64,000 nt of DNA from Cotesia glomerata. Lineage: Eukaryota > Arthropoda > Insecta > Hymenoptera > Braconidae. The position numbers and the translations under genes were made by a program. Location of the stretch: assembly GCF_020080835.1 (NCBI RefSeq), contig NC_058161.1, positions 21,565,603 to 21,629,602 of the forward strand. The letters are read 5' to 3'. Of this stretch, positions 47,707 through 58,349 are shown in pieces; position 1 is the stretch's first letter, and every line of letters begins with the position of its first letter. The notes beneath the pieces are model-generated. The model was not told the origin of the DNA. It saw only the letters and a list, made by a program, of their open reading frames with translations, and ran no database searches.

Positions 47707-48633
47707 GGATACTGCAGCTTAACATCAATCACTGCGAAGCTGCGCATGACCTGCTTATGCAGACAGTACGGGAATTAAAGCTCGACGTTGTGCTTTTATC
47801 GGAGCCATATAAACATTTAGCTGGACAACCTTGGGAGACGGATATCACCACGAAAGCTGTGATCTGGGCTTGTGGTCAGCTCCATTTCCAGAGTGTAGCT
47901 ACCAATGGCAGCGCTGGCTTTGTAGCAGCATCAGTAGATGGCATCCGTTTTTACAGCTGCTACGCACCACCTAGCCTCTCAATTGCTGAGTTTACTGACT
48001 TCTTGGATCGACTGACCGAGAACGCGAAGCAACATCATCCAGTGGCGATAGCCGGGGACTTTAACGCCTGGGCAGTGGACTGGGGCAGTAAGCAGACTAA
48101 TGCACGAGGAAGAGAGCTGCTAGAAGCTCTTTCTACACTAGACGTAGTCTTGCTCAACAGTGGTGACACGCCGACCTACACCAAAGGTGACGCAAGCTCG
48201 ATTGTAGACGTCACTTTTGTCAGTACCAGCCTTGCTAAAGGTAACACTAACTGGAAGGTACTGGACATCTACACTGCCAGTGACCATCATGCGATACTCT
48301 GGGAAACGTCAAACGACCAGAACCTCCGGGGGCCTATCAAGCAATTTAACACCGTCGGTTGGAAGGTGAAATCTCTTGACCCAGAAGTATTGCTAACAGC
48401 CCTCGATAGTGATCCGATAGAGACTGGATGTGCACGTCTTCTTTGTATGTCCTCGTTTCGATCCACAGCGTGAAGAACTGGAGAGGATCCTGAACCAGAG
48501 AATGCAACCAGATTCACTAGTAGAAGCAATGTTGTCATCAGAAGCTGCCTGGAACGCTACCAACACGTTTGCAACAGAAGTCCTTAAAGACTTGCGTTCC
48601 ACCGAAAGAAAAAGAGCAAATAGCAGAAGATAG
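47703..48633 (+). pseudogene. ORF2 of element D: endonuclease joined to the C-terminal end, RT missing
   Basis: ATG 47703. The complete APE domain is visible: LNINHCEAAHD, LSEPYKHL, AIAGDFNAW and TASDHHAI. At about residue 244 (ETGCA) the sequence passes, through a shared GCA, to RLLCMSSFRSTA and a stop at 48473, because the join is out of frame with the original C terminus. In the other frame the true tail is recognisable (VFFVCPRFDPQREELERIL, ending ERKRANSRR at 48633). It could encode a free endonuclease of about 256 residues. Confidence 0.85.
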
Positions 48634-48887
48634 AAGGAAGATAGTTAACACTTTAGCCACCAGAAGGAAGAGCAGTAGCTAGATCCTCCCTTCACGAAGT
48701 AATGCCTGACGGTGGTTTCCATGAGGGATTAGAGGAAAGAAGGAAAAGGGGTTTAGGGTTTAGTGGGTAGGGGCGTTAGTGTCGAGTTAGTATGACGCTG
48801 CGTCGAGTCGCCACATATCCAGGCCAAACAGCTATGCCTAGAATCCGTAAAAAGGATTCCCCCCCCTACAAAAAAAAAAAAAAAAAA

Positions 48888-48888
<1 letters not shown>

Positions 48889-48947
<59 letters not shown>

Positions 48948-48963
48948 ACACACACACACACAC
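48889..48963. repeat. (AC)n microsatellite right of element D
   Basis: About 36 AC units with one CCC interruption, after the poly(A) of D. Confidence 0.98.
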
Positions 48964-49115
48964 GACGTACGTACGGACATCATCGCAAAAACATTCGGGG
49001 AGGTTTCCTAGGACCTCAAAACGTCAATATCCGTTGAAAACTCGATTTTCGATAAACGGGGTAAGACCAATACCTTTCCGATTTTTGAAAATTTTCGATT
49101 CTCTTAGCGGGAAGT
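48964..49115 (+). repeat. GAGCTC-box repeat family, copy 3, right part
   Basis: CGGGGAGGTTTCCTAGGACC, CGATTTTCGATAAAC and TTTGAAAATTTTC match the sequence right of the (AC)n at 58968-59110. This completes the copy interrupted by element D. Confidence 0.8.
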
Positions 49116-49322
49116 TAGAAATCGCACTTATGATATTTACCGTCCGCTTATACAACGAATTAAACGTTTGGAAAAAAAACAGCATTGAAACTAGTTTATC
49201 TACTGGTGAAAAAGTTTATTTCGTTCTGGATCTAATACAGGGAGACAATTTAGGGTGGCATGGATTGTTAGGATTCACAGAATCGTTTGTAGCTACACAC
49301 TATTGTAGGTTCTGTAAGATGA

Positions 49323-49546
49323 AATAGTATATTACACCCCTTGAGAAAGAAAATAAGAAAAGCCTCAGATCACATATAATTGTTGGCCGAGGTGAAGCCG
49401 AGGTCAACGAACATGTGATCTGAGGTTTTCTTTTTTACTTTCTAAGGGCTGTATACTACTTTTTTGTCCGACGAAGGCGGAACACGGCAACTTTGCTTAG
49501 CGCAGGGGAATGAAAGTTGTCACTTTCCGCCCGCAGGGCAAAAAAG
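49323..49546. mobile_element. Double-hairpin element, copy 2
   Basis: Same architecture as the copy at 35263 but in reverse order. The long hairpin (AATAGTATATTACACCCC ... GGGCTGTATACTACT, with CCTCAGATCACAT and GCCGAGGTGAAGCCGAGG) comes first, and the short one (CCGACGAAGGCGGAA ... TTCCGCCCGCAGGGC) follows. It interrupts the decayed gene just after CRFCKMK. Confidence 0.82.
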
Positions 49547-49635
49547 AATGATTGTAAAAATGCACTTATTATTCCTTGTGAATTGAAGCAAAATAATGTA
49601 AACTATGAGCAAGATAGTATAGCAGCAATATTTCA

Positions 49636-49932
49636 AATACATGGAAGAAAAATTCTATGAAAAATTATAAAAGTAACATCGTAATCCAGGACTAGATTTT
49701 CAGTATCTTGATTTTTACGATGTTGCCGTTTACAGAATATAATTTGAATTATTGGAAAGCAGAATAATGTTTTCGCTGACGTAAACTTCTTTTTAATTTG
49801 AGTGATAGAAATTTACGATGTTGCGTCGTATAAATTATGATGTTTGAGTTCTGGTCCAGCACTAAAATGTCCTATACTAAAAATTACGATGTTTTCATAG
49901 TAATTTTTCGTACAATTTTCTTTCCGTGTACA
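49636..49932. mobile_element. MITE with TACA(C/T)GGAA ends
   Basis: The left end (TACATGGAAGAAAAATT) and right end (complement of TACACGGAAAGAAAATT) are inverted copies, followed on both sides by AACATCGTAAT. Internal ACGATGTTG motifs recur. The end sequence is shared with the foldback element at 54492. It lies between two pieces of the decayed gene. Confidence 0.65.
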
Positions 49933-50061
49933 GATATAAAAGAAAAATGTGTGTTTAATGAAATAGAATCATTTCATTGCACTAAAAACTATTCTGTTAA
50001 TGGAATGCATGATGTACGAGAAGGTATTGCTCATGATGATTTAATTACGAATCTCCGAAAA

Positions 50062-50966
50062 TTAAAGGGATCCGGTGGTCTAGCGGCCTAAAATTTAAAC
50101 TATTTTAAAAAATTTTGTTTCTGTATGAAGGTAATGACCTAATGACGAATACTTGAAATTTTTTTGTACACCTATTATATTACTTATCAACTAGGGTAGA
50201 AGTACTGCTTGTGGCCACTGTCCTGTTTATGGCCAATTATTGTTCAAATAAACGATAGAAATGAATTTATATTAATTAACCATTACAAACTCAATTTCTT
50301 TTAATGTAAATTTTTTAAAACTCAACAAAAATATGGTTATAATATTATAATTTTTTATAAATTAATTCAAATGTTAACTGACCAAAAACGGTACTTCTAC
50401 CCTACACAAAGTAAAGATTAAAACATAAAAAATATTTTATTTTAATTAGAATATTGGCGCTGAAGTTCTCTTGAAAAAAAAAAGATCTGACTAGTGGGTG
50501 TCGACAGATCTTTCCCTCTAATTTCATATAAAAAAATTGACGGATTTTTAATAAGTAAAAGTATCGTTATCGTCGGAACTAAAATGGAAAAAAAAATATT
50601 TGAACAAATAGCGCGTAGTTAAAAGAACGGATCATTTTGTCAAATATTTTTTTTTTTCCATTCTACTTCCGACGGTAATTATACTTATACAAATTGAAAA
50701 TCCGCCATTTTTTTTATTTCAGATCAGAGGGAAATATCAGTTGACACCCACCAGTTAGATCCATTTTTTTGAGGAGGGGAACTACAGCGCCATTTTTCTA
50801 ATTAAAAAAAAATATTTTTTATGTTTTAATCTTTCATTTTGTGTAGTTTATAAGAAATAGAATAAGTGTTCAAAAAATTTAAACGCATTATTCATTACTT
50901 TCATATAATAATAAAATTTTTGAAATACCATAAATTTTAGGCCGCTAGACCACCGGGTCCCCTTAA
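50062..50966. mobile_element. TTAA-flanked element inserted in the decayed gene
   Basis: TTAA is followed by (A/G)GGG and then CCGGTGGTCTAGCGGCC; the same sequence inverted ends at TTAA 50963-50966. Inverted similarity continues inward (AAAATTT, then a stretch to GTAATGA). Removing it rejoins CTCCGAAAATTAA to CTTTAGAAAACAG. It carries a nested foldback at 50402. Non-coding. Confidence 0.72.
50402..50848. mobile_element. Foldback element with ~215 bp arms
   Basis: CTACACAAA, GATTAAAACATAAAAAATAT, TGGCGCTG, GTGGGTGTC, TTTCCCTCT and CGTCGGAA occur in order on the left and inverted in the same order on the right. The spacer is short. Non-coding, nested in the TTAA element. Confidence 0.82.
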
Positions 50967-52360
50967 CTTTAGAAAACAGTGATTTTTATTTATTTCCTTT
51001 ATCTGAATTAGATGATTGATTAACAATGTTTGACTATGGACCAATTGATTGCTCAAATATCCTTTGATCGGAGAAGAAGATATTGAAAATGAGTCAAAAT
51101 TACAAATGACTGCGTCAGAATTAACCACATTTGTAAAATTATTTGTCAATTACTTGGAATAAAAATTGAAAATTTTTTTGATCTAAAGGTCTTTAAGATT
51201 AGAAATAATATATTCGTTATTGAAGTTAATGATTTTGTTAATTGAATAAGTACCAAAATCAAAGAAAGTCTCAGTAATGCCCCCCCCCTCACCCTCCATT
51301 AATAAGGTCATTTACCCTATTCTCATAAGAGATTTAGTTGATAAAAGTAATCCTTATTGGAATTTATGTTTTACTGCGGGAAATATTTGATTTAATTTTA
51401 GCGAAGAAAGTAACAAAAGAACAAATTTTAGGTTTTGAATTAGTAATTCGTCGTCACCATCTATTATACATTGAACTCACTGGTTAGAATTTAAAACCAA
51501 AACATCATTTTTTGTTTCATTATCCAGAAGTATATGAGCAGGTGGTCCAATCTCTCATGTATCTTCTATCCATTCTAAGTCAAAACATACTCACTTAACA
51601 AAATCGGCTTCGGTAAATAGATGTAGAATTAACATACTATTGTCGCTTGCAAAGAAACATCAATTAATGATAAATTTTATAACAATCTATAATTATTGAG
51701 TTTATGGACTGGATAATATATATAATAAAGCGCTTTATCTTTAATCGTACAAGGCACGTCTACTCTCTTGAGTGTATTACTTATAACTGACTTTATAATA
51801 TTACTTATTACTAATACCATCCCATTATAGTATGCATCCTTCTCTTATCATAATTATTGCCAACATTAATGCCGACTACCATATTCGGTCCTATAATTGC
51901 TTTAGAACTGAATCATTTCGATTACTGTAATTTACCTAATGTTTTACGAGATAGAAATATATCAGTCATTAAATGGGTTGAATTCAAAAACATCAAGTAT
52001 ATTCGAAAAATGGTAGTATAAGTGAGATATGAAAATTTGATGCCGGTTTTTGCGGAAATACAGTACCGACGGAAATTTTTCGGACAACCTTCTTGTTTAC
52101 TTTTTGATTTAAATATGACACATAAACAAATTAACTTGATCTACAAATAAAATTCTATTTTATTTTATAAAGTTTTGATAAATTTTTAATAAATCGTGTA
52201 AATAAATTTTCATCTTGTCCGGAAACTTTCTGCCGGTAGTGTAGGTGCCATTGTTACCGTAAATGATAATGTAAATAATGTATATTTAATTTGTAATCAT
52301 TTAATAGTTCTTGGATATCATAAAGATGTTGTAGGTTATGAAGTTATACGTTCAAATTCA

Positions 52361-53655
52361 GTTGCCCGGATAAAAAAGATTATATATAGTTATACATAAT
52401 TTATACATGAAAAATGGCCCTATATAATTATATAGAATTAGATATAATCATATAGAACTTTATATAATTATTTCTATAAAAATAAAAAAGAATTCGGTGT
52501 GCGCGGGGATCGAACCGGGGACTCGACTCTTGAAAGACTGACTAGCTACCCGTTTACATATGAGACTTACTTGTAAAGCAGAGTTTTAAATAACTACAAG
52601 TAATGCAAATCGTATACATAATCAATTTTTATAGTTAACTTAATTAATGCAGTTCCTATTATTTCATCCACAAAAAATACTATAGATTAATAGATTATTA
52701 ATTATTGGAATAGCAGACTCTGAGATAAAAAAAAATTATATACAATTGTATATGATTCATATATAATTATATATGATTTCCGCATAGTTGCACTGATAGA
52801 AGGATTTGTTTTTATAGTCAATGAGCTTTATTAACTGTTAATAAGTGATTTTTTAACATCATGAGATTTAATTAATATTTATCACCAGTTAATTAATTAT
52901 TTATTAAATACGATTTATTAAATGTTAATGAATATTTGATAACAGTTAACAAATATTTATTTAAAATTGAAAGAAAAAATAGCAGTTTTCTCTTAACATT
53001 TTTTATAACTCTATAGCTGGAATACATGATAATAATTCAAATCACTAAATAAATTAACGTTTTTAATATTTAAAAATATAAAAGATAATTATGAGGTGTG
53101 ATAGAATTCGGTATATTACAATAAATGTTATTACTTATAATATAATATAATCAATGTAAATAATTTATAAAGATGATTTTTGTTTATAAGCAATCTTCAT
53201 GTCATATGACATTGCAAGTGGAACAAATTCCCTTAACGAAATATTTATTAACTATTAATAAATGTGCTTTCCTCCCAAATAATAATTAATTGAATGTTAA
53301 AAAATATTTATTAAAATTTAATAAATTAATTAATTGTCTTCAAACAAATTAAATTTTTAATAGTTAATAAATCCTTTTATCAGTTTACATATCATTATAT
53401 GTAATTTTATATAATCATATATAATTTCATATAATTGTATATAATAATAATAATTGTAATTTTTGTACAATTCTGTAGAATTGTATAAAATTATATATGA
53501 TTATATCTAATTTTATATTATTATATATAATCATATATAATTATATGTAATTATAGACAATTAAATATAATCACATATAATTATATATAAGTAATATATA
53601 ATTATATAATAACATATAAGTATTTATAATTATATATAAATTTTTTTATCCGGGT
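52361..53655. mobile_element. AT-rich element with CCCGGATAAAAAA ends
   Basis: CCCGGATAAAAAAG at 52361 and its complement TTTTTTATCCGGG ending at 53653 bound ~1.29 kb. The ends continue into long runs of ATATAATTATATA-type sequence on both sides. A tRNA-like stretch lies inside. It separates two pieces of the decayed gene. Confidence 0.65.
52497..52560 (-). other. tRNA-like relic (B box and 3' half)
   Basis: On the minus strand the sequence reads GTCCCCGGTTCGATCCCCG, a well-formed T-arm with an RNA polymerase III B box, preceded by an anticodon-arm-like AGTCTTTCAAGAGTC. A complete D-arm and acceptor stem cannot be built, so this is a tRNA-derived fragment or a SINE head, not a working tRNA gene. 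Confidence 0.5.
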
Positions 53656-54490
53656 GTTTAGATTAATATTGAAGATTTACGTGATATTTTTCTTTTATAT
53701 GTACAGGCACATTTACTTTCTGAATTTTTATGTAATTATGATTTACCAGCAATCATTGTTTTGGTATCTTTTGTTAAAAAATCGAGCAATAGGATTTATT
53801 TTGCATTCGATACGAAATATGTGTTATGAGGCGTACATTTTTGGGTTTTTCATACTCGGAAAAAAACATTTTGTTCTGGGAATCGAATTGTACAGTTACC
53901 ATAACTATACACAGTTTACTGTTTGTTGTAGAGTTACAGTAACAAAATTTTATTTAGTTCTGATAACTAAATGTTGTTGAGCTCTCAGAGCTCAACGGGA
54001 TTGTTCTGAGAGACAAACGGTATAGTTATCAAAAATATATGAGGACAATTATTAAGTCTCCAGTTTATTCATTCAAGGAAATAGGTATTTTTTTTGTCAA
54101 ATTGAATTTCATTAGAACGGTTTTGTATTTATGGTTTTTTAAGGTTAATTTACAGTGACTGTTAATTTAATATCTTAGTTTAATATATTGTGATATATAT
54201 TGTGATTGTGATAATTTTTATTTGTAACATAAGTTCCATTATTATTTTATTTTTATTACAATAATATTCTTATTTGTTATATACAATTATTATTGGCAAT
54301 ATAAATTTGTTCCGCTGCATTTATTTATTAAATTATTAATACTTAATCGTTATAGATTTGTTAAAATTTTTTATAGTCTCAGAACGATTCTGTACAGTTG
54401 TGAGAGGTAAAAATAATGTTTAGCTCTCAGAGCTCAACGACATAGAGTTATAGAAGCCAAACGGTATTGTTGCCATAAGAATACGTTAAC

Positions 54491-55550
54491 CTACACGGAA
54501 AGAACAAAAAAACACTAGATATCCTGTCATATTATACTCACAGATATCTGTAGTGAAAAAAAATTTCAGATAATGTCAAATATACTCCAGATTATACAAA
54601 ATTATTTTTGTAATATATTCAGTATAATCTCCGATTTGGCCAAATAATTTTTCTGCCCTCCGGCCGGAATGTGGCAACTTTCTGGCCGCTGCGCTTAACG
54701 AAGTTGCCGCATTCCGGCTACGTCGAGCAGAAAAATAGTATATTACATACCTAGGCCAGTAAAATAAGAAAAGTTTCAGATCACATGTTTGTCGACCTCG
54801 GCTTCACCTCGGCCAACAATTACATGTGATCTGAGACTTTTTTTATTTTACTGGCCTAGGTATGTAATATACTATTTCTGGTTATGCCGCGTAATATTAT
54901 ACTGGATATAATCTGAAAAATTATGCCGTATAATTTTAATTAAACTCGGTAGAAATTTTGATTATATCCACGATACCTCCGCTATTTTTTTTTCTAGCGC
55001 CTGCGCGTGAAGTGCTGTTTAAAATTTGTGGGTTATAGTCAATCAGTATATTGAACATTAATAAACTATAAATAAGTGAATTATTTTATTGAGTGACCAT
55101 TTATATTTTTTTTTCTATGTAAAAATTTTTTTTTCCGTGATAATTGTTCTAATTACCAGGCATGTAAAAATAGTTTACGAGACGTATGTTTTTACGTTAA
55201 TTCTTGTGACAATAAGATCTAACCTGTTCATAGTCACGCTTGAGTTTTATGTTGCTATTATTTCATCTTTTAAGTTTTATTTTTACGGGACATCGTGGAT
55301 ATAATCAAAATTTCTACCGAGTCTAATTTAAATTATACGGCATAATTTTTCAGATTATATCCAGTATAATATTACGCGGCATAACCAGGAAAATTACTTG
55401 GCTAAATCGGAGATTATACTGAGTATATTACAAAAATAATTTTGTATAATCTGGAGTATATTTGACATTATCTGAAATTTTTTTTCAACACAGATATCTG
55501 TGAGTATAATATAACAGGATATCTAGTGTTTTTTTGTTCTTTCCGTGTAC
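54491..55550. mobile_element. Foldback element with ~400 bp arms, hit by a double hairpin
   Basis: The left arm begins TACACGGAAAGAACAAAAAA and the right arm ends with its complement at 55549. Inner blocks (CTAGATATCCTGT, CACAGATATCTGT, CAGTATAATCTCCGATTT, GGTTATGCCGCG, CTCGGTAGAAATTTTGAT) pair along the full arms. The left arm alone is interrupted by the double-hairpin element at 54648. The central loop is about 300 bp and non-coding. Confidence 0.82.
54648..54888. mobile_element. Double-hairpin element, copy 3
   Basis: The short hairpin (CCGGCCGGAATGTGGCAACTT, complement GAAGTTGCCGCATTCCGGC) is followed by the long hairpin: AATAGTATATTACATACC, CTAGGCCAGTAAAATAAG, CAGATCACATG, a GACCTCGGCTTCACC tip, and the full complement ending TAATATACTATT. 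It is the best-paired of the three copies and is inserted in one arm of the surrounding foldback. Confidence 0.87.
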
Positions 55551-55624
55551 TGGAACTTTTTACAACTAACTATCTACTATAGAGTTCCAGTAGCTAAATT
55601 TTTTTCTCCGTGTAGCTTACAAAG

Positions 55625-56738
55625 TACACGGTGAGAAATTTCCATTCTTTTTTATTCTGCATGGATATTAGATTCTACAATGGTGCATATTACTAGTAAA
55701 CCTTATTAACTCAGAATAAAATTTTACAATGGCCCATAGTAATTTCCGAAACAAATGAAATCAGACATAGCAAATGGTAGAAATTGAAATGTACCATAGT
55801 AAACTGAAATAGGCAATAATTTAAATTTCCGAATGTACAATAGCAAAAAAAAGAAGAAAACGTTTCTAAAAAATAAAAAATTTTATAGTAAAAAATATTT
55901 TTAGCAATCAAAAAAAATATCAAACCAAACAAGATTTTTTTTGTTTGTTATAATTTTTAAAAATATTTTTTTGAAATATAGTTTTTTTTATTTGTTTTCT
56001 GTTTTTTTTTATTGGAACGTAGGATTTATTTTGGCAGTTAATTTTATTATAAATAATTATAAACACAATGTATAACTTTTAAATTATTTTTTATTATTAT
56101 TAGAAAAGTGTCGGTTGCAGGTTAACTATCAAATGTTTGTTTTCATTTTAATTTTTCACGGTAAATTATTAAATATTTTATTATTTAGGAATCTTACAAA
56201 TTTTTATTAACTATTCATATGTTGATGGATTTATAAATTAATATTCATTTAAAACTTAATGTTTATTGCAATTTTAATAACACCGTTAGCCACTACTGAT
56301 AGCATCTGTACACTTATGTTGACAAAACAAAGCAGCACGAAAAAATGAGAGCGCGCGTCGCGACTGACGCGCATACGTTTACTATGGGACATTTGAAAAT
56401 TTCACAGTTACAATTTTAATTTTAAACCGAGTACACGTGACTAAATGTCAAACTTTTTTATAAATTTTTATTGTCGACTGAGCAACAGAAATTTCACTAT
56501 GGAACTATAATGAAAAGTTTTAAGCACACTAACAGTTTTTGTTCTGTCAGTTTACGAAAATTTTTCATATATGTTTACGTAACAGTTGCATGGTCAAATT
56601 TACTATGGTCCCTAGTAAATATTGATTGGTACAATATGATATTCTTAAATTTTTATGGTAATATTTTGAATTGAGTCATTAAGGTTCAGTCTTATTATGT
56701 ATGCATAGTAAATTTCTACAGAAATTTCTCACCGTGTA
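55625..56738. mobile_element. Element with TACACGGTGAGAAATTTC ends
   Basis: TACACGGTGAGAAATTTC at 55627 and its complement ending at 56738 bound ~1.1 kb. The interior contains many ACTATGG/CCATAGTA words on both strands. No transposase frame is seen. It is probably a non-autonomous DNA transposon in the SAM-gene intron. Confidence 0.7.
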
Positions 56739-57288
56739 TCAGAATTTACGCAATCAATTATTTTAAGATTGAAAATGACGAAACCTTCAATTGTTAAAAA
56801 GTTGTTTTCTTAGTATTTATACGTATCTATTTTAGTTATTTAACATATCCGTGGAAAAATCGTTTTCACATATGTTATTCATATTTGATTATTTCTCAGA
56901 TCTATTTAGAACCACTGAATTCAAATTTCATTTAATTCTATCAAAAGCAAATCATTACAAGAAATTCTATAGTCTTTAATGAAGCAAGAAAATTCTAAAA
57001 TTAATAATATTGATTCATTCATATCAATGCTTCGGTTAACAACTATTTAAGTCCAATTGAAATTTTTTCAAATAATTTCCATTTTTATAAAATAAATTTC
57101 TTTATGAGTAAATTTGTTATTCCATGAATGTACACAAATCATTCAAGTTGAAGTTAATGTATAAAAATTATTAGTATTATTTCAATAAATGAAATTTGTT
57201 TTCAGCAGTTTTATAGATTTTATAAATAATGAAATCAGACTTACGTATATGAAAACGATTTTTCCACGGATTTTATAAATTTTTTTAG
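56739..57288. other. AT-rich end of the large intron
   Basis: No exon or element recognised. The inverted pair CCGTGGAAAAATCG (56851) and CGATTTTTCCACGG (57256) may mark another small insertion. Confidence 0.4.
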
Positions 57289-57418
57289 CTAGATCAAGAC
57301 TTTGACTCTTTATACCCTGAAAAACATGAAAAGGCTTTGGAAAGATGGCCAAAATTGAGAAGTTTTTTGGTTTCAAAATTAAGAAGACCCGATGACGATC
57401 CAGAAGAATACACCGATG
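57289..57418 (+). CDS. SAM-domain gene, exon (first after the large intron)
   Basis: The acceptor TTTTTTTAG precedes 57289 and donor GTGAGT follows 57418. Phase 0 in, phase 1 out. It reads LDQDFDSLYPEKHEKALERW, then RSFLVSKLRRPDDDPEEYTD. The YP...W.......R pattern occurs in the second half of SAMD3-like proteins. The phase agrees with exon 2, but about 25 kb of transposon-filled intron separates them. Confidence 0.72.
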
Positions 57419-57870
57419 GTGAGTGTTGCTAAATTATTTACTATTTATATTATTATTACGAATTCTTATAGTTGAATTTTTGATTGACGGTTATTGCTGA
57501 AATATTGACTTATATGCTACGTATTTCTTTTATCGGTTGAATATATATTGTAACATATAACGATCAAATTACAAAAATACTGTGAAGTTGATTACACCAT
57601 TTTTTCGAATAATTAATTTTTATTACGCTAAAGTGTCTTAGATCTTTGTAAAGTAGATATCATCTGATTTTAAACTAGAAATTCAGTTGCTTTACGAATA
57701 ATTTTACTTTAATATTATTTTTGCTTACATAATTTTGTAGGTTTTTAAGCAGCTTTAAAAATCTATACTTCCATTTTCACTGCCAAATGATTTTTTCTTC
57801 GAATATTTCAACTATATGAACTGCCCAGTTAATTTAAAATTTAATTATTAATTAATTAATTGATTTTCAG

Positions 57871-58007
57871 ATGAAAAGTCGACAATTGTGCTTATGAATC
57901 TAACAAAATTGTTTACACCAGTTCAAACAATTAAACAAAAAAAGGAGTCGAAATCTTTCAAACCATCCGGAAAAGAAATGCAAAGTGCTTTTATGTTACA
58001 TGTTAAA
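57871..58007 (+). CDS. SAM-domain gene, penultimate exon
   Basis: The acceptor TGATTTTCAG precedes 57871 and a GTAAGT donor follows 58007. Phase 1 in, phase 0 out. It reads DEKSTIVLMNLTKLFTPVQ, then the basic stretch KQKKESKSFKPSGKEMQSAF. Both splice sites are strong and the phases match the neighbours. Confidence 0.8.
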
Positions 58008-58349
58008 GTAAGTATTATGCGCAATTCAAAATAGTCTAAATGATGAAAATTTATAGAGTAACCTCAATTGTTAGTTTTATAATTTGCGCTTCTAAGAATT
58101 TAGCAAAGTCTTAGGGCTTTTTGATCAGAATTTTAACTCTGCCTATCGAGTCTTCGTTTTTAAATCTTCAGTCCTACAAATAACTTCTTACTTGGTTAAT
58201 TAAGCTTCAGTTTTATCGGTGTTACAATGGTACAATTGTAAGACCAAGCTGTGCTCATACAAAATCCTTTTTCTAAATAATTTGCAGTGATGATTTTTTT
58301 TCTCTGAGTGAAGTTAATTTACGAACGAATTCTTCACTTGCTTACCAGC

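Larger units (their letters stand above)
46827..48888 (+). mobile_element. Waldo-like element D: 5'-truncated, with internal junction
   Basis: A third sub-lineage of the A/B family. It starts inside ORF1 (NAGKKEVTEWQKVQ), runs through the endonuclease, then at about 48432 jumps to the last ~450 bp of the element, skipping the whole RT. It ends in a C-run and poly(A) at 48888 and has (AC)n on both sides. Upstream of the junction it differs clearly from A; downstream it is nearly identical to A. It therefore looks chimeric rather than simply deleted. Confidence 0.88.
49129..53750 (+). pseudogene. Decayed gene in pieces, separated by insertions
   Basis: Conserved-looking fragments lie in order on the plus strand: STGEKVYFVLDLIQGDNLG and CRFCKMK (to 49327); CVFNEIESFHCTKNYSVNG and MHDVREGIAHDD (49933-50061); MFDYGPIDCSN (51030-51060); VTKEQILGFELVIRRHH and NLKPKHHFLFHYPEVYEQ (51420-51535); KSKHTHLTK and LAKKHQLMINF (51570-51670); LNHFDYCNLPNVLRDRN (51905-51955); GYHKDVVGYEVI (52315-52350); perhaps INIEDLRDIF (53663). 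From memory, this motif string matches an uncharacterised protein family common in hydra, aphid and hymenopteran gene predictions, sometimes with an N-terminal SAM domain. Function unknown. Stops, shifts and at least four insertions make it non-functional. Confidence 0.6.
53865..55614. mobile_element. Element with ACxCGGAxAAAAA ends, containing a foldback
   Basis: ACTCGGAAAAAAACATTTT at the left and the complement of ACACGGAGAAAAAAATTT at the right are similar inverted ends. Inside are repeated GTTACCATAAC, GAATCG and GAGCTCTCAGAGCTC blocks and the whole foldback element at 54491. Boundaries are tentative. Confidence 0.4.

Noticed and set aside
52497..52560. Functional tRNA gene
   Set aside because: No closed cloverleaf; only the 3' half and B box are recognisable.
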